A stretch of DNA of 49,807 nt from an uncultured Lachnospiraceae bacterium (GTDB lineage: Bacteria; Bacillota; Clostridia; Lachnospirales; Lachnospiraceae). A program made the translations under genes and the position numbers. Shown here piece by piece: positions 43,084 to 49,807 of this stretch; positions within the stretch are counted from its first letter, which is position 1; every line of letters starts with the position of its first letter. Under the pieces are notes generated by a model. It searched no databases, was not told the DNA's origin, and was given only the letters and a program-made list of their open reading frames with translations. The stretch covers positions 1 through 49,807 of the forward strand of contig CAMWPB010000034.1 of assembly GCA_947176065.1 (NCBI GenBank), given 5' to 3'.

Positions 43084-43812
43084 ATGAACAATATGAACGG
43101 TATCGGCAGCTATAACGCGATGCAGAAAAACATTTACAACACTGCGGCGCAGAGCAGAAAGACTGCTAAAGCTGACGATAAGAAAACCGACGAGACCAAA
43201 AAGACAAACAGCAATTCCGTGCAGCTGAGCGATAAGGCAAAAGCTCTTTTACAGGAATTGAAGAAAACCTACAACAATGCAGATTTCTATGTTGCCGAAT
43301 ACGAAACCGACGAGGAAGCGGCTGAATATCTCTCCCGGGGTTCCAAGGACTACAGTGTACTGATCGATCCCGAAGAGCTGGAGCGCATGGCCAACGACGA
43401 AGAGGTAAAGAAGCAGAACCTCTCCCTTCTGGATGAGTCCCTTAACAAGCTCAGCGAGATGAAGGAAGAGTTAAAAGAGACCGGCCGCGAGGACGAAGTC
43501 GTAACGCTTGGCGTAAACATCGGCAAGGACGGACAGGTATCCTACTTTGCGGAGCTTGAAAAGTCCGGCGAGCGCACAAAAGAATTCGTCGACAAAATGC
43601 TCGAGGACAAGAGAGAAGCCGCTAAGGAAGCTGAGGCTGAGAAAGCAGGCAAGGCGCAGGATAAATACAATTATGAGCACAGCAAGCGCGCTACCGTCTC
43701 CGCAGACAGCGTGGAAGATCTGCTCGAAAAGATTAAAAACTTTAACTGGGACACTGTAAAGGAAGAGACAACCATTCCCATGCCCGGAAAGAATTTCGAT
43801 TTCACCGTCTGA
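43084..43812 (+). CDS. DUF6033-like charged protein, motility-regulon candidate
   Basis: The 242-residue soluble protein has a low-complexity, Asn/Lys/Thr-rich N-terminus (MNNMNGIGSYNAMQKNIYNT), then VQLSDKAKALLQELKKTYNNADFYVAEYETDEEAAEYLSRGSKDYSVLIDPEELERMA, which I associate with DUF6033. A long charged coiled-coil-like stretch (KEFVDKMLEDKREAAKEAEAEKAGKAQDKYNYEHSKRA) follows. GGAGG lies 8 bases before ATG 43084. No signal peptide. The SigD-type promoter links it to flagellar/late motility genes; the molecular function is unknown. It is a single-gene unit ended by a strong terminator. Confidence 0.82.
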   Translation: MNNMNGIGSYNAMQKNIYNTAAQSRKTAKADDKKTDETKKTNSNSVQLSDKAKALLQELKKTYNNADFYVAEYETDEEAAEYLSRGSKDYSVLIDPEELERMANDEEVKKQNLSLLDESLNKLSEMKEELKETGREDEVVTLGVNIGKDGQVSYFAELEKSGERTKEFVDKMLEDKREAAKEAEAEKAGKAQDKYNYEHSKRATVSADSVEDLLEKIKNFNWDTVKEETTIPMPGKNFDFTV

Positions 43813-43886
43813 CAGATCGAACAAGTTCGATCGCGGGATCCGCTTTCGCGGACTCGAAATTTTGAGATGTTTGAAACCCATAAAAG

Positions 43887-43926
43887 GACCGCTCTCTGGC
43901 GATAACGCGGAGGGCGGTCTTTTTTT
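43887..43926 (+). terminator. Rho-independent terminator between convergent genes
   Basis: GACCGCTCTCT pairs over 11 positions (two G-U) with GGAGGGCGGTC, followed by TTTTTTT on the plus strand. On the minus strand the stem is followed by TTTTA, so it may also stop the acyl ligase transcript. Two further hairpins (GATCGAAC/GTTCGATC and TCCGC/GCGGA) precede it at 43817-43856. Confidence 0.85.
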
Positions 43927-43931
43927 ACATT

Positions 43932-45482
43932 TTAAAATCTCTTGATTTTCTTTGTGGTATTCTTCTCAAACTCCGTATCACGCAGCTTCACGCTTACCAC
44001 GCGCTTATACAAAGGCGCCTTTTCATTGTACGCATCAACAATCTTTCGGACTTCGCCCTCCACATCCCTGATCTTTTTCTTGGAGGCATACTCCAGATCC
44101 GGGAAAATCTCCGCCTCGATCACACCGTCCTTCTCTCTCACCAGAACCTCCAGCACAAGACGGGCCGCGCCGATCTTATTCTCCAGCTCCTCCGGGGAAA
44201 CATTCTCACCGTTCGGCGTGATAATCAGATTCTTCTTTCTGCCCGTAAGGAAAAGGAATCCGTCCTCGTCCACATAGCCCAGATCGCCTGTGCGGAGCCA
44301 CCCGTCCACAAGGGTTTCCGCCGTCTCCTCCGGCATTTTATAATATCCCTGCATGACGCTTGAGCCTTTCACCCAAAGCTCCTCGTCCACCACCTTTACC
44401 TCACAGTTCGGCATACATTTGCCGATGGAGCCGTCCTTCTTATCACCCGGACAGTTGGAGCTGATCACAGGCGCACACTCCGTCATGCCGTACCCCTGCA
44501 GAATTGTAATCCCATACTTTTCAAACCGCTTCAGATAATCGGGATTTAAGTACGCGCCGCCGCTGCATATGGTATGAAGCTGCTTTCCGAAAACCTTCGC
44601 CTTTATAATGGGCGCAGGCAGCCAGTCCGTCTCCTCCAGCTTTCTGGCAAAGGTCTCGATCATAAGCGGCACCATGAGGATAATATTCGGTTCGAAAAGC
44701 TTGATATTTTTTAGCACCCGAAGCAGGGAATCGTTGATACAGATCACCGAGCCGAGAGACGTACCCTTCAAAATATCCATGCTCAGACAGTAGGCATGAT
44801 GAATCGGCAGTACCGAGAGCAGCACCATGCCCGGCTCAAAGCCCATATCCTGCGCCGTGGCGTTCTCCGCCAGATTCCTGTGAGTCAGCATCACGCCCTT
44901 GCTCTTGCCCGTGGTGCCCGAGGTAAACATGATGGTGGCCAGATCCTCCGGCTGCGGGCTGTGGGAATACCCCGGTTCCTGCTCCTTAAGTATCTCTTCA
45001 AAAAGAAGCGTTCCCTCCGGCACATCTTCCGCAGATGCGCCCGGTTCTGTGGCAATCCGATATTTCAACTGCGGACATTTCTCCTGCGCCAGAGCAGCTG
45101 CTGTCTCGCGCGCCTTATCGTAAACAAGCACCGTCGCGTCCGACCGGTCGATCAGCTCGCAAAGCTCTTCCGCCGGCAGATTTGCATCTAACGGTACCGC
45201 CACGCTGCCGCCGTTCACGGTGCCGTAATAGGATACAAGCCAGGGATAGGAATTGTCTCCCACAATCGCTATATGGGCGCCCTGCTCACCGAGACTGTCA
45301 AGCGCCGCCGAGAAACGCTCGCTGTCCTCCCGGAGCTGTCTGTAAGTCTTTGCCTCCACAACCGTCTCTTTTTTGCCGTTTCCCTTGTCGCGCTTCGCCT
45401 TGTAGCGAACCGCATCCTGCGGCCCGTAGGCCTCGGATGCCTTGACTAAAATTTCCCTGATCGTGCTGCTGAATTCGTTCAT
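43932..45482 (-). CDS. AMP-dependent acyl-CoA/acyl-ACP ligase
   Basis: The 516-residue adenylate-forming enzyme begins MNEFSSTIREILVKASEAYG. Motifs are the P-loop TIMFTSGTTGKSKGVMLTHRNL, QGYGMTECAPVISSN, WLRTGDLGYVDEDGFLFLTGRKKNLII, and the C-terminal catalytic Lys in FEKNTTKKIKRF. It resembles long-chain acyl-CoA synthetases more than amino-acid adenylation domains and has no fused carrier domain. ATG 45482 has GGAGG 5 bases upstream; the open frame extends to 45572 only through a structured gap. Placed next to a free-standing ACP gene, it most likely loads a fatty or aryl acid onto that ACP. Confidence 0.92.
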   Translation of the reverse strand: MNEFSSTIREILVKASEAYGPQDAVRYKAKRDKGNGKKETVVEAKTYRQLREDSERFSAALDSLGEQGAHIAIVGDNSYPWLVSYYGTVNGGSVAVPLDANLPAEELCELIDRSDATVLVYDKARETAAALAQEKCPQLKYRIATEPGASAEDVPEGTLLFEEILKEQEPGYSHSPQPEDLATIMFTSGTTGKSKGVMLTHRNLAENATAQDMGFEPGMVLLSVLPIHHAYCLSMDILKGTSLGSVICINDSLLRVLKNIKLFEPNIILMVPLMIETFARKLEETDWLPAPIIKAKVFGKQLHTICSGGAYLNPDYLKRFEKYGITILQGYGMTECAPVISSNCPGDKKDGSIGKCMPNCEVKVVDEELWVKGSSVMQGYYKMPEETAETLVDGWLRTGDLGYVDEDGFLFLTGRKKNLIITPNGENVSPEELENKIGAARLVLEVLVREKDGVIEAEIFPDLEYASKKKIRDVEGEVRKIVDAYNEKAPLYKRVVSVKLRDTEFEKNTTKKIKRF

Positions 45483-45611
45483 AATTCCCTCCACACCGGA
45501 GCACTTTTGCGGAGACCGCGAGCCAGAGCTTCCATTTGGCTCTGCGATTTCAAGTTTGCGGCTCCGACACAAACCCGCGACCGAAAATTTTAATTTTCCA
45601 TCTGTTATCTG

Positions 45612-45833
45612 TTATAAGCTCTCAAGGTAATCCACCGCCTCCTGCACCGTGCGGATGCCTGCAGCCTTCTCCTCCTCGATCTCCACATCAAAGGTGTCCT
45701 CCACCTCTCCGAGCATACTCATAAAATCGAAGGATGAAAAGCCCAGATCCTCCATAAACCGTGACTCCGGCCTGATATCCTCCTTTTTCACTTCCACATA
45801 GTTCGTAATGATTTCCGCCAACTGATCAAACAC
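45612..45833 (-). CDS. Free-standing acyl/peptidyl carrier protein
   Basis: The 73-residue, strongly acidic protein (MFDQLAEIITNYVEVKKEDIRPESRF) has the phosphopantetheine site in MEDLGFSSFDFMSMLGEVEDTF. The attachment Ser lies in LGFSSFD instead of the usual D-S-L of fatty-acid ACP, which fits a specialised pathway. The start is GTG 45833, with AGGAGG 10 bases upstream. It lies between the condensation-domain gene and the acyl ligase gene, so it is the natural carrier for both. Confidence 0.9.
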   Translation of the reverse strand: MFDQLAEIITNYVEVKKEDIRPESRFMEDLGFSSFDFMSMLGEVEDTFDVEIEEEKAAGIRTVQEAVDYLESL

Positions 45834-45916
45834 GTTATGTCAACCTCCTTTTATCTGTTTATCGCAGTATAAGTTCGACTCACGGGCTGTCTACGCTCCG
45901 CTTACCCTCTGTCTGC

Positions 45917-45948
45917 GCACTGCTCATTGCTTTCGTGAATATTATATC
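45917..45948 (-). repeat. Copy 1 of a 32-bp promoter-like repeat
   Basis: On the minus strand these 32 bases match 48858-48889 (plus strand) at 28 positions, with identical 3' part GCAATGAGCAGTGC. The copy overlaps the condensation gene's stop and a TATAAT hexamer, and precedes the ACP gene. It could carry a promoter for ACP and ligase. Confidence 0.7.
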
Positions 45949-47339
45949 AGCTTTATTATATCACCGATTTTTAAATGCGGGCTCTCCGTTCCCTTAAACA
46001 TGATCTTGCACATATAATAGTAGAAACGCTCCAACGTCTCGCGGCTTACAGCAGCCACCTGATGCTCAAAGTTGAAATCAAGCCCATTGTCGTCGGGACG
46101 ATGCATAACCGTCAGATACATGGCCTGTGTGGTCGCTCCGTTGGGATACCACTTCGTCTTATACCGGATTTCCCCGAGCTGCTCTAACCCCTTCTCCTTC
46201 AGGGTCATAGGCTGATAGGTCAGGGACATCGGCTCATAAGTGGCGCCCTGCGGCGTATTGTAGAGCTTGCTCCTGTAAGCGAAATATTCCACCGGATTAA
46301 AATTGGTATGGCGGAACACCTCGTTCTGTCCGTTACGGATCGCCAGAATACCGTCCATAAACGTCTGATCCTCAGAGAGAATCGTCCGGAACGGGAACGA
46401 ATGGATTCTCGTGCCGCCCGACTTCTTTTCCAGAAGGGTAGCCCGTCTTGCATAGGCCACATTGATGGACACGTCGTCATTGCCGTTCATCTTCTGCAGA
46501 TATGTCCGAATCCCCATAATTAACAGACACTGTAAGGAAATATGCTGTTCCTCGCAAAAGCGCATCAGCCTCTGGGTAGGCTCCTCCTCCAGATGGAAAA
46601 TATCGAGAGCGGAATCCACATGGCGGGTGGCCGAAAAGGCCGCTCTTGTCCCGGGGAATTTTTTCCTCGCTTCCTCCAGCTGCCCCGGCCCCAGAATCCC
46701 GTTAAAGATCGGCTCTGACTGTCCGATCAGCTTCTGGAAATACTCCCTGTCCCTGGCCTGCGCTTTGCTCCCCGCCTCATAAGCCAGATCCTTCTCCAAC
46801 TGCTCGGTAAAAGAACGCATATCCGACGGATAGGCAATCCCCTCAAACTTGGCGTTACAGTAAAGCTCGATCACGTCCCGCAGGAAACAGATCAGGGACT
46901 GTGCATCCATCAGCATGTGGTCTCCCAGCACATAAAGACCCTGACAGCCATCCGGCGTCTTAATCATCACGACCCGGTTCATTGGACTGTCCTCTCTCTC
47001 AAAAGGCACCTGTGTCCAGCCCGTCATAATCTCCGCAGCCTCCTCCATGGTTTTTCCCGTGAAGTCCACATACTCGATATCACGCTCTTCCTTCTCCACC
47101 AGATACTGATACCACTGCTCCTCCTTCTTATCGTAAGCGAAGCGTACCCGCATGGACTCGCAGCGCTCATACGCCTTATAAATTGCCCGCTTCAGCTCTT
47201 CGATATCCAGCTCGTATTCGATGGTCAGGCTGGTGCCGATATTTACAACCTCCTTTTTAGGGCAGAAATCCATATAATAAATATGGAACTTCTGTGCCAC
47301 AGTAAGAGGATATGTCTTGTGTCCGTTTCTTGATTTCAT
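45942..47339 (-). CDS. Free-standing condensation-domain-like acyltransferase
   Basis: About 465 residues with the chloramphenicol-acetyltransferase-like condensation fold: N-terminal YPLTVAQKFHIYYMDF, catalytic region YVLGDHMLMDAQSLICFL, and DVSINVAYARR late. The HHxxxDG motif is DHMLMDA: the second His (~141), which is the catalytic base, and the Asp are kept, while the first His and the Gly are replaced. It probably joins an acyl group carried by the ACP to an amine or alcohol; the acceptor is unknown. ATG 47339 has AGGAG 6-7 bases upstream; a GTG at 47354 overlapping the hydrolase stop is an alternative. Confidence 0.85.
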   Translation of the reverse strand: MKSRNGHKTYPLTVAQKFHIYYMDFCPKKEVVNIGTSLTIEYELDIEELKRAIYKAYERCESMRVRFAYDKKEEQWYQYLVEKEERDIEYVDFTGKTMEEAAEIMTGWTQVPFEREDSPMNRVVMIKTPDGCQGLYVLGDHMLMDAQSLICFLRDVIELYCNAKFEGIAYPSDMRSFTEQLEKDLAYEAGSKAQARDREYFQKLIGQSEPIFNGILGPGQLEEARKKFPGTRAAFSATRHVDSALDIFHLEEEPTQRLMRFCEEQHISLQCLLIMGIRTYLQKMNGNDDVSINVAYARRATLLEKKSGGTRIHSFPFRTILSEDQTFMDGILAIRNGQNEVFRHTNFNPVEYFAYRSKLYNTPQGATYEPMSLTYQPMTLKEKGLEQLGEIRYKTKWYPNGATTQAMYLTVMHRPDDNGLDFNFEHQVAAVSRETLERFYYYMCKIMFKGTESPHLKIGDIIKLI

Positions 47340-47350
47340 TCCTGTCTCCT

Positions 47351-48310
47351 TCACATAATCTGACCGATAAACTCCGTCAGCGCCTTCTCATAACCTTCCA
47401 TGTCCTTATAGTAGCTCTCCGCATGCGCGGCTCCCGGTACAATCAGCCTGCTCTTGGGTGAGGCGCAGTGTTCATAAATCTCATCGCACATGCTGCATGG
47501 CACAAAGGTGTCATTTCCGCCGTGGATAAACAGGATCGGCACCTCAGCCTTCTCCACTTCCCTCCTGGCGTTGCACTCATCCATGCCGTAGCCCGCCAGT
47601 TTCCTGTTCACCAGATCCGCGCCCGGAATGAGCGGGAATGCGGGCAGATGATACATGCTATGCAGCACATGGGTGAACACTTCCTTCGGAGACGTAAAAC
47701 CGCAGTCCGAGACAATTCCCTTCACCTGTTCCGGAAGTTTCAGTCCGCTCAACATCAGAAGCGTAGCCGCTCCCATGGACGTGCCGTGCAGAAGAATTTC
47801 CGTCTCCTCACCCAGCTCTCCTACCGCCCATCTGACCCAGCCAAGCGCATCCTGCCTGTCAAGACAGCCAAAGCCGATGTATTCTCCCTCGCTTGCGCCG
47901 TGTGCCCTCGCATCGGGCAAAAGCATGGCGTAGCCCCTTTTCTGGTAATAATCCGACAGGCCGATATAGTCGGACAGCCCCTGACTGGTGTAGCCGTGGA
48001 AACAGATCACAATCTTCTGCTTCCCCTGTTGCTCCTGCGCCGGAAAATAGGTCGCATGAAGCCGCAGCCCGTCAAAGCTCGTCTGCCATACATCATTATG
48101 CGGCCGTTCCAGCATGGCCGCCTTCCGCTCCTCAATAAGCGGCATATACTGGTTCCAGTCCGTGCCCGCCATCTTCATGGTGCGCTCGGTTTTCGCCCTG
48201 CCGCGTTTCATGGTCCGTCCATAAAAATAAGCGATCTCTCCGCCGCAGGCCGCCGCCAGAAGCCCTGTTCCCAACACCGCCTTCTTTAAAAACCCTGTTT
48301 TCTTTTTCAT
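47351..48310 (-). CDS. Membrane-anchored alpha/beta hydrolase
   Basis: The 319-residue protein has an N-terminal hydrophobic segment (AVLGTGLLAAACGGEIAYFYG), likely a membrane anchor. The hydrolase domain has oxyanion HG in ICFHGYTSQG, nucleophile Ser 178 in LLHGTSMGAATLL, acid Asp in ILFIHGGNDTFVP and His in VPGAAHAESYYK. It resembles the cinnamoyl esterase/thioesterase-like branch. It overlaps the SCP2-like gene by 4 bp (ATGA) and ends 11 bp before the condensation gene. It could release or trim the product of this pathway; that role is inferred. Confidence 0.92.
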   Translation of the reverse strand: MKKKTGFLKKAVLGTGLLAAACGGEIAYFYGRTMKRGRAKTERTMKMAGTDWNQYMPLIEERKAAMLERPHNDVWQTSFDGLRLHATYFPAQEQQGKQKIVICFHGYTSQGLSDYIGLSDYYQKRGYAMLLPDARAHGASEGEYIGFGCLDRQDALGWVRWAVGELGEETEILLHGTSMGAATLLMLSGLKLPEQVKGIVSDCGFTSPKEVFTHVLHSMYHLPAFPLIPGADLVNRKLAGYGMDECNARREVEKAEVPILFIHGGNDTFVPCSMCDEIYEHCASPKSRLIVPGAAHAESYYKDMEGYEKALTEFIGQIM

Positions 48311-48690
48311 TTTTTCTTCGCCTTCTTCTCTTCCTGTTTCGCCGCCTTTTTCATCTCCCGCTGCTTGGCCTCTATGATCTCCTTTAAGCGCAGCGCCTTG
48401 TCAATATTGCCTTCCACTTTGAGCTTCTGGGTCGTGAACGCCCATACCGGGTCCATCTCGCCTGTGGCGATCTTCACAAGCACGTCCGGCGCACAGATAA
48501 ATCTGGCGTCCCTGTCATAGTACTCGTAAGGCTCCACATAGAGCGTCCCGTCCTTCACTTCCACATAGAAAGCGCCGCCCGCCTCCTCGTCTTCAATGTC
48601 AAATTCAAAAGCCAGATGCTCGTGAATGTCGCTCACATCCGCACCCATGAATCTTCCCTTAATGTCATAGAAAAAATCTGCGTAAGTCAT
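48307..48690 (-). CDS. SCP2 sterol-binding-like domain protein
   Basis: The 127-residue soluble protein has the SCP2-like pattern (FEFDIEDEEAGGAFYVEVKDGTLYVEPYEYYDRDARFICAPDVLVKIATGEMDPVWAFTTQKLKVEGNIDKALRLKEII) and a Lys-rich tail. SCP2 domains bind acyl lipids in a hydrophobic tunnel. GGAGG lies 10 bases before ATG 48690. It is the first gene of the operon, just behind TetR-type operators. It may shuttle or present a lipid substrate or product of the acyl ligase and condensation enzymes. Confidence 0.88.
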   Translation of the reverse strand: MTYADFFYDIKGRFMGADVSDIHEHLAFEFDIEDEEAGGAFYVEVKDGTLYVEPYEYYDRDARFICAPDVLVKIATGEMDPVWAFTTQKLKVEGNIDKALRLKEIIEAKQREMKKAAKQEEKKAKKK

Positions 48691-48739
48691 TTTACCCTTT
48701 CCTCCTCGCGGTAGCCCCCGCTCCCTTCTTCTACATCTT

Positions 48740-48754
48740 TCGACCAGCGGTCGA
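48740..48754. promoter_or_regulatory. TetR-type operator, site 1
   Basis: TCGACC-AGC-GGTCGA is a perfect 6-bp dyad preceded by TCTT, in the divergent gap. It lies downstream of the putative operon promoter, where it would block transcript start or elongation. Confidence 0.78.
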
Positions 48755-48782
48755 TTTTACACTTCTAACATTACCACATCTT

Positions 48783-48797
48783 TCGACCGCCGGTCAA
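48783..48797. promoter_or_regulatory. TetR-type operator, site 2
   Basis: TCGACC-GCC-GGTCAA, also preceded by TCTT, repeats site 1 with 43 bp (four helical turns) between centres. On the minus strand it contains TTGACC, a possible -35 of the operon (weak -10 TAATGT after an 18-bp spacer), so binding would hide that element. Confidence 0.78.
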
Positions 48798-48836
48798 TAG
48801 TTTCACAAATATTTTCACACAATGTTCCCAAGACAA

Positions 48837-48865
48837 TTGTCCACACCGCCAATCTGTGATACAAT
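48837..48865 (+). promoter_or_regulatory. Promoter of the TetR gene
   Basis: TTGTCC (48837-48842), 17 bp, TACAAT (48860-48865) with extended-10 TG, about 100 bp upstream of the TetR start. Confidence 0.6.
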
Positions 48866-48889
48866 CTTCGCGAAGGCAATGAGCAGTGC
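48858..48889 (+). repeat. Copy 2 of the 32-bp promoter-like repeat
   Basis: Matches 45917-45948 (opposite strand) at 28 of 32 positions; it includes the TetR -10 hexamer and the first ~24 transcribed bases. The two copies therefore flank the condensation-hydrolase-SCP2 genes as an inverted pair. Confidence 0.7.
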
Positions 48890-48964
48890 CACTACGTAAG
48901 ATGGCAAAATGAATGCTCGCATTCAATTTTGACAAGCGTATTTTCAGCGGAAAGGCATAACAAT

Positions 48965-49585
48965 ATGGCAGACACACAAAAATATGACCGGATTTTAGAC
49001 GCGCTCCAGCAGCTTATGATCGATGAGAGCATTCAGAATATTTCTGTCAGCGACATTGCCGCCAGAGCAGGCATCGGTAAAGGCAGTATCTACTATTATT
49101 TTCCGTCAAAAGAAGCAATTTTAGACGCGCTGATCCGAAGAAATTATGAAACGCCATTACAGACTGCAAAAAAGCTTGCCGACCAGACAGATATCCCGCC
49201 CTTTACAAGAATGGCCATGTTGTTTCAGGCCTGCAGTAATTCCGCGGCAGCCTTCTTAAAACAGGGAAGTGAAAAAAGCAGAGCCATCACGATTCAGGAA
49301 TCCGCTTATCTGCACCAGAAATACTTAAATTATCTGATCTCGGAATTAAAGCCCAATCTGGCGAAAATTATCAGACAGGGCATCGCCGCCGGGGAAATCC
49401 ATTTCGACTATCCTGAGGCACTGGCGGAAATCGTACTGATCGTCCTTGGCGTAAAGCTGAACAACACCTTTCTCTCCACCACGCCGGAGGACTGCGAATA
49501 CACCATACGGGGACTGATTTCTCTATTGGAGCAGGGCACGGGACTGCCCGAAGGAACCTTAAGCTATCTGAATCTTTCAGAATAA
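48965..49585 (+). CDS. TetR/AcrR family regulator
   Basis: The 206-residue protein (MADTQKYDRILDALQQLMID) has HTH ISVSDIAARAGIGKGSIYYYFPSKEAILDALI (~25-57) and a helical ligand-binding domain. ATG 48965 has GGAAAGG 9 bases upstream; a TTG at 48929 is less likely. It is divergent from the SCP2-hydrolase-condensation-ACP-ligase operon, with two matching dyads between, so it most likely represses that operon and perhaps responds to an acyl-type ligand. Confidence 0.93.
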   Translation: MADTQKYDRILDALQQLMIDESIQNISVSDIAARAGIGKGSIYYYFPSKEAILDALIRRNYETPLQTAKKLADQTDIPPFTRMAMLFQACSNSAAAFLKQGSEKSRAITIQESAYLHQKYLNYLISELKPNLAKIIRQGIAAGEIHFDYPEALAEIVLIVLGVKLNNTFLSTTPEDCEYTIRGLISLLEQGTGLPEGTLSYLNLSE

Positions 49586-49716
49586 AACCACAGGATTTGG
49601 CAAAAGCCTCTCTCTTCTATTTTATAAGGCCGGTTCACACCGGCAAAATAAATATAAAACCGGCGCATATAATGGAAGACGAAACAGAAAAAACACCTGT
49701 AAATATAAGTATATGT
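49586..49716. other. Short non-coding tail of the contig
   Basis: AT-rich sequence after the TetR stop with one small hairpin (GCCGGT/ACCGGC around 49634). No T tract follows it. No gene seen; the open frame here runs into adapter sequence. Confidence 0.5.
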
Positions 49717-49807
49717 CTGTTATACACATATCCGAGCCCACGAGACATCTCAGGATCTCGTATTCCGTCATCTGCTTGAAAAAAAAAGGGGGGGGGGGGG
49801 GGGGGGG
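49717..49807. other. Sequencing adapter, index and poly-G artefact
   Basis: TATACACAT-A-TCCGAGCCCACGAGAC matches the Nextera transposase adapter with small errors. It is followed by an 8-base index (ATCTCAGG, 49747-49754), the P7 end ATCTCGTATTCCGTCATCTG..., an A run and ~20 G, the dark-base signature of two-colour Illumina machines. This is not genomic DNA. Confidence 0.97.

Noticed and set aside
49597..49779. 60-residue plus-strand open frame at the contig end
   Set aside because: Its C-terminal third is translated adapter and P7 sequence, and no SD precedes it.

Overview
The window looks like a single contig from a Firmicute of class Clostridia, most likely family Lachnospiraceae. The evidence is an AGGAGG-type ribosome binding site before most genes, a moderately high GC content, MecA, BlaI/M56, Rrf2 and DUF3793-like genes, FeoA/FeoB with a FeoB-associated Cys-rich peptide, collagen-like spore-surface-type proteins, and a SigD-type motility promoter. 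Species cannot be named from the sequence. Most genes lie on the minus strand. No rRNA, tRNA, CRISPR array or intact insertion sequence was seen. The left edge cuts a collagen-like gene inside its Gly-X-Y repeats. The last ~90 bases are Illumina/Nextera adapter, index and poly-G rather than genome.

Layout. 1-2.75 kb: collagen gene, glycosyltransferase, collagen gene, all minus strand, probably a glycosylated surface or exosporium locus. 2.9-4.3 kb: a MATE exporter (plus). 4.3-7.8 kb: two SAM methyltransferases, a broken-looking metallo-beta-lactamase/ketopantoate-reductase fusion, a small ATC-hydrolase-like gene with a probable frameshift, a DtxR-type HTH remnant and a heavy-metal-binding peptide. 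7.9-12.1 kb: ferrous iron uptake (two FeoA, FeoB, FeoB-associated peptide, DUF3793). It carries six copies of a TTAG-N6-CTAA palindrome, two of them immediately downstream of consensus SigA promoters. 12.1-15.7 kb: a heterodimeric ABC exporter. 15.9-19.9 kb: HemZ, a metallophosphoesterase with an extra C-terminal segment, and enolase, whose Shine-Dalgarno sequence is buried in a 12-bp hairpin. 20-22 kb: a secreted four-repeat protein and a lipoprotein. 22.1-29.6 kb: an operon resembling the Bacillus ytr operon: GntR regulator, ATPase, large permease, LolD-type ATPase, an additional membrane-anchored extracellular protein, FtsX-type permease. It starts at a near-perfect SigA promoter overlapped by a perfect operator dyad.

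29.7-37.8 kb: a hybrid histidine kinase, GpmI, a small hypothetical protein, a YgjP-type metalloprotease (plus, possibly leaderless), a DEAD-box helicase and MecA. 38-40.7 kb: a BlaI/M56 signalling pair behind a promoter centred in a 61-bp dyad. 41-43.9 kb: a small conserved-looking protein with a damaged start, strongly structured repeats, an Rrf2 regulator, an HTH-Uma2 nuclease-like fusion, and a DUF6033-type protein under a SigD promoter.

43.9-49.6 kb: a compact minus-strand operon (SCP2-like protein, alpha/beta hydrolase, free-standing condensation domain, free-standing acyl carrier protein, AMP-dependent acyl ligase) diverging from a TetR regulator, with two matching palindromic operators between them. 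This is the best candidate in the window for an uncharacterised biosynthetic or lipid-modifying system. Its parts look like a dissociated NRPS/fatty-acyl transfer pathway, but neither substrate nor product can be read from the sequence.
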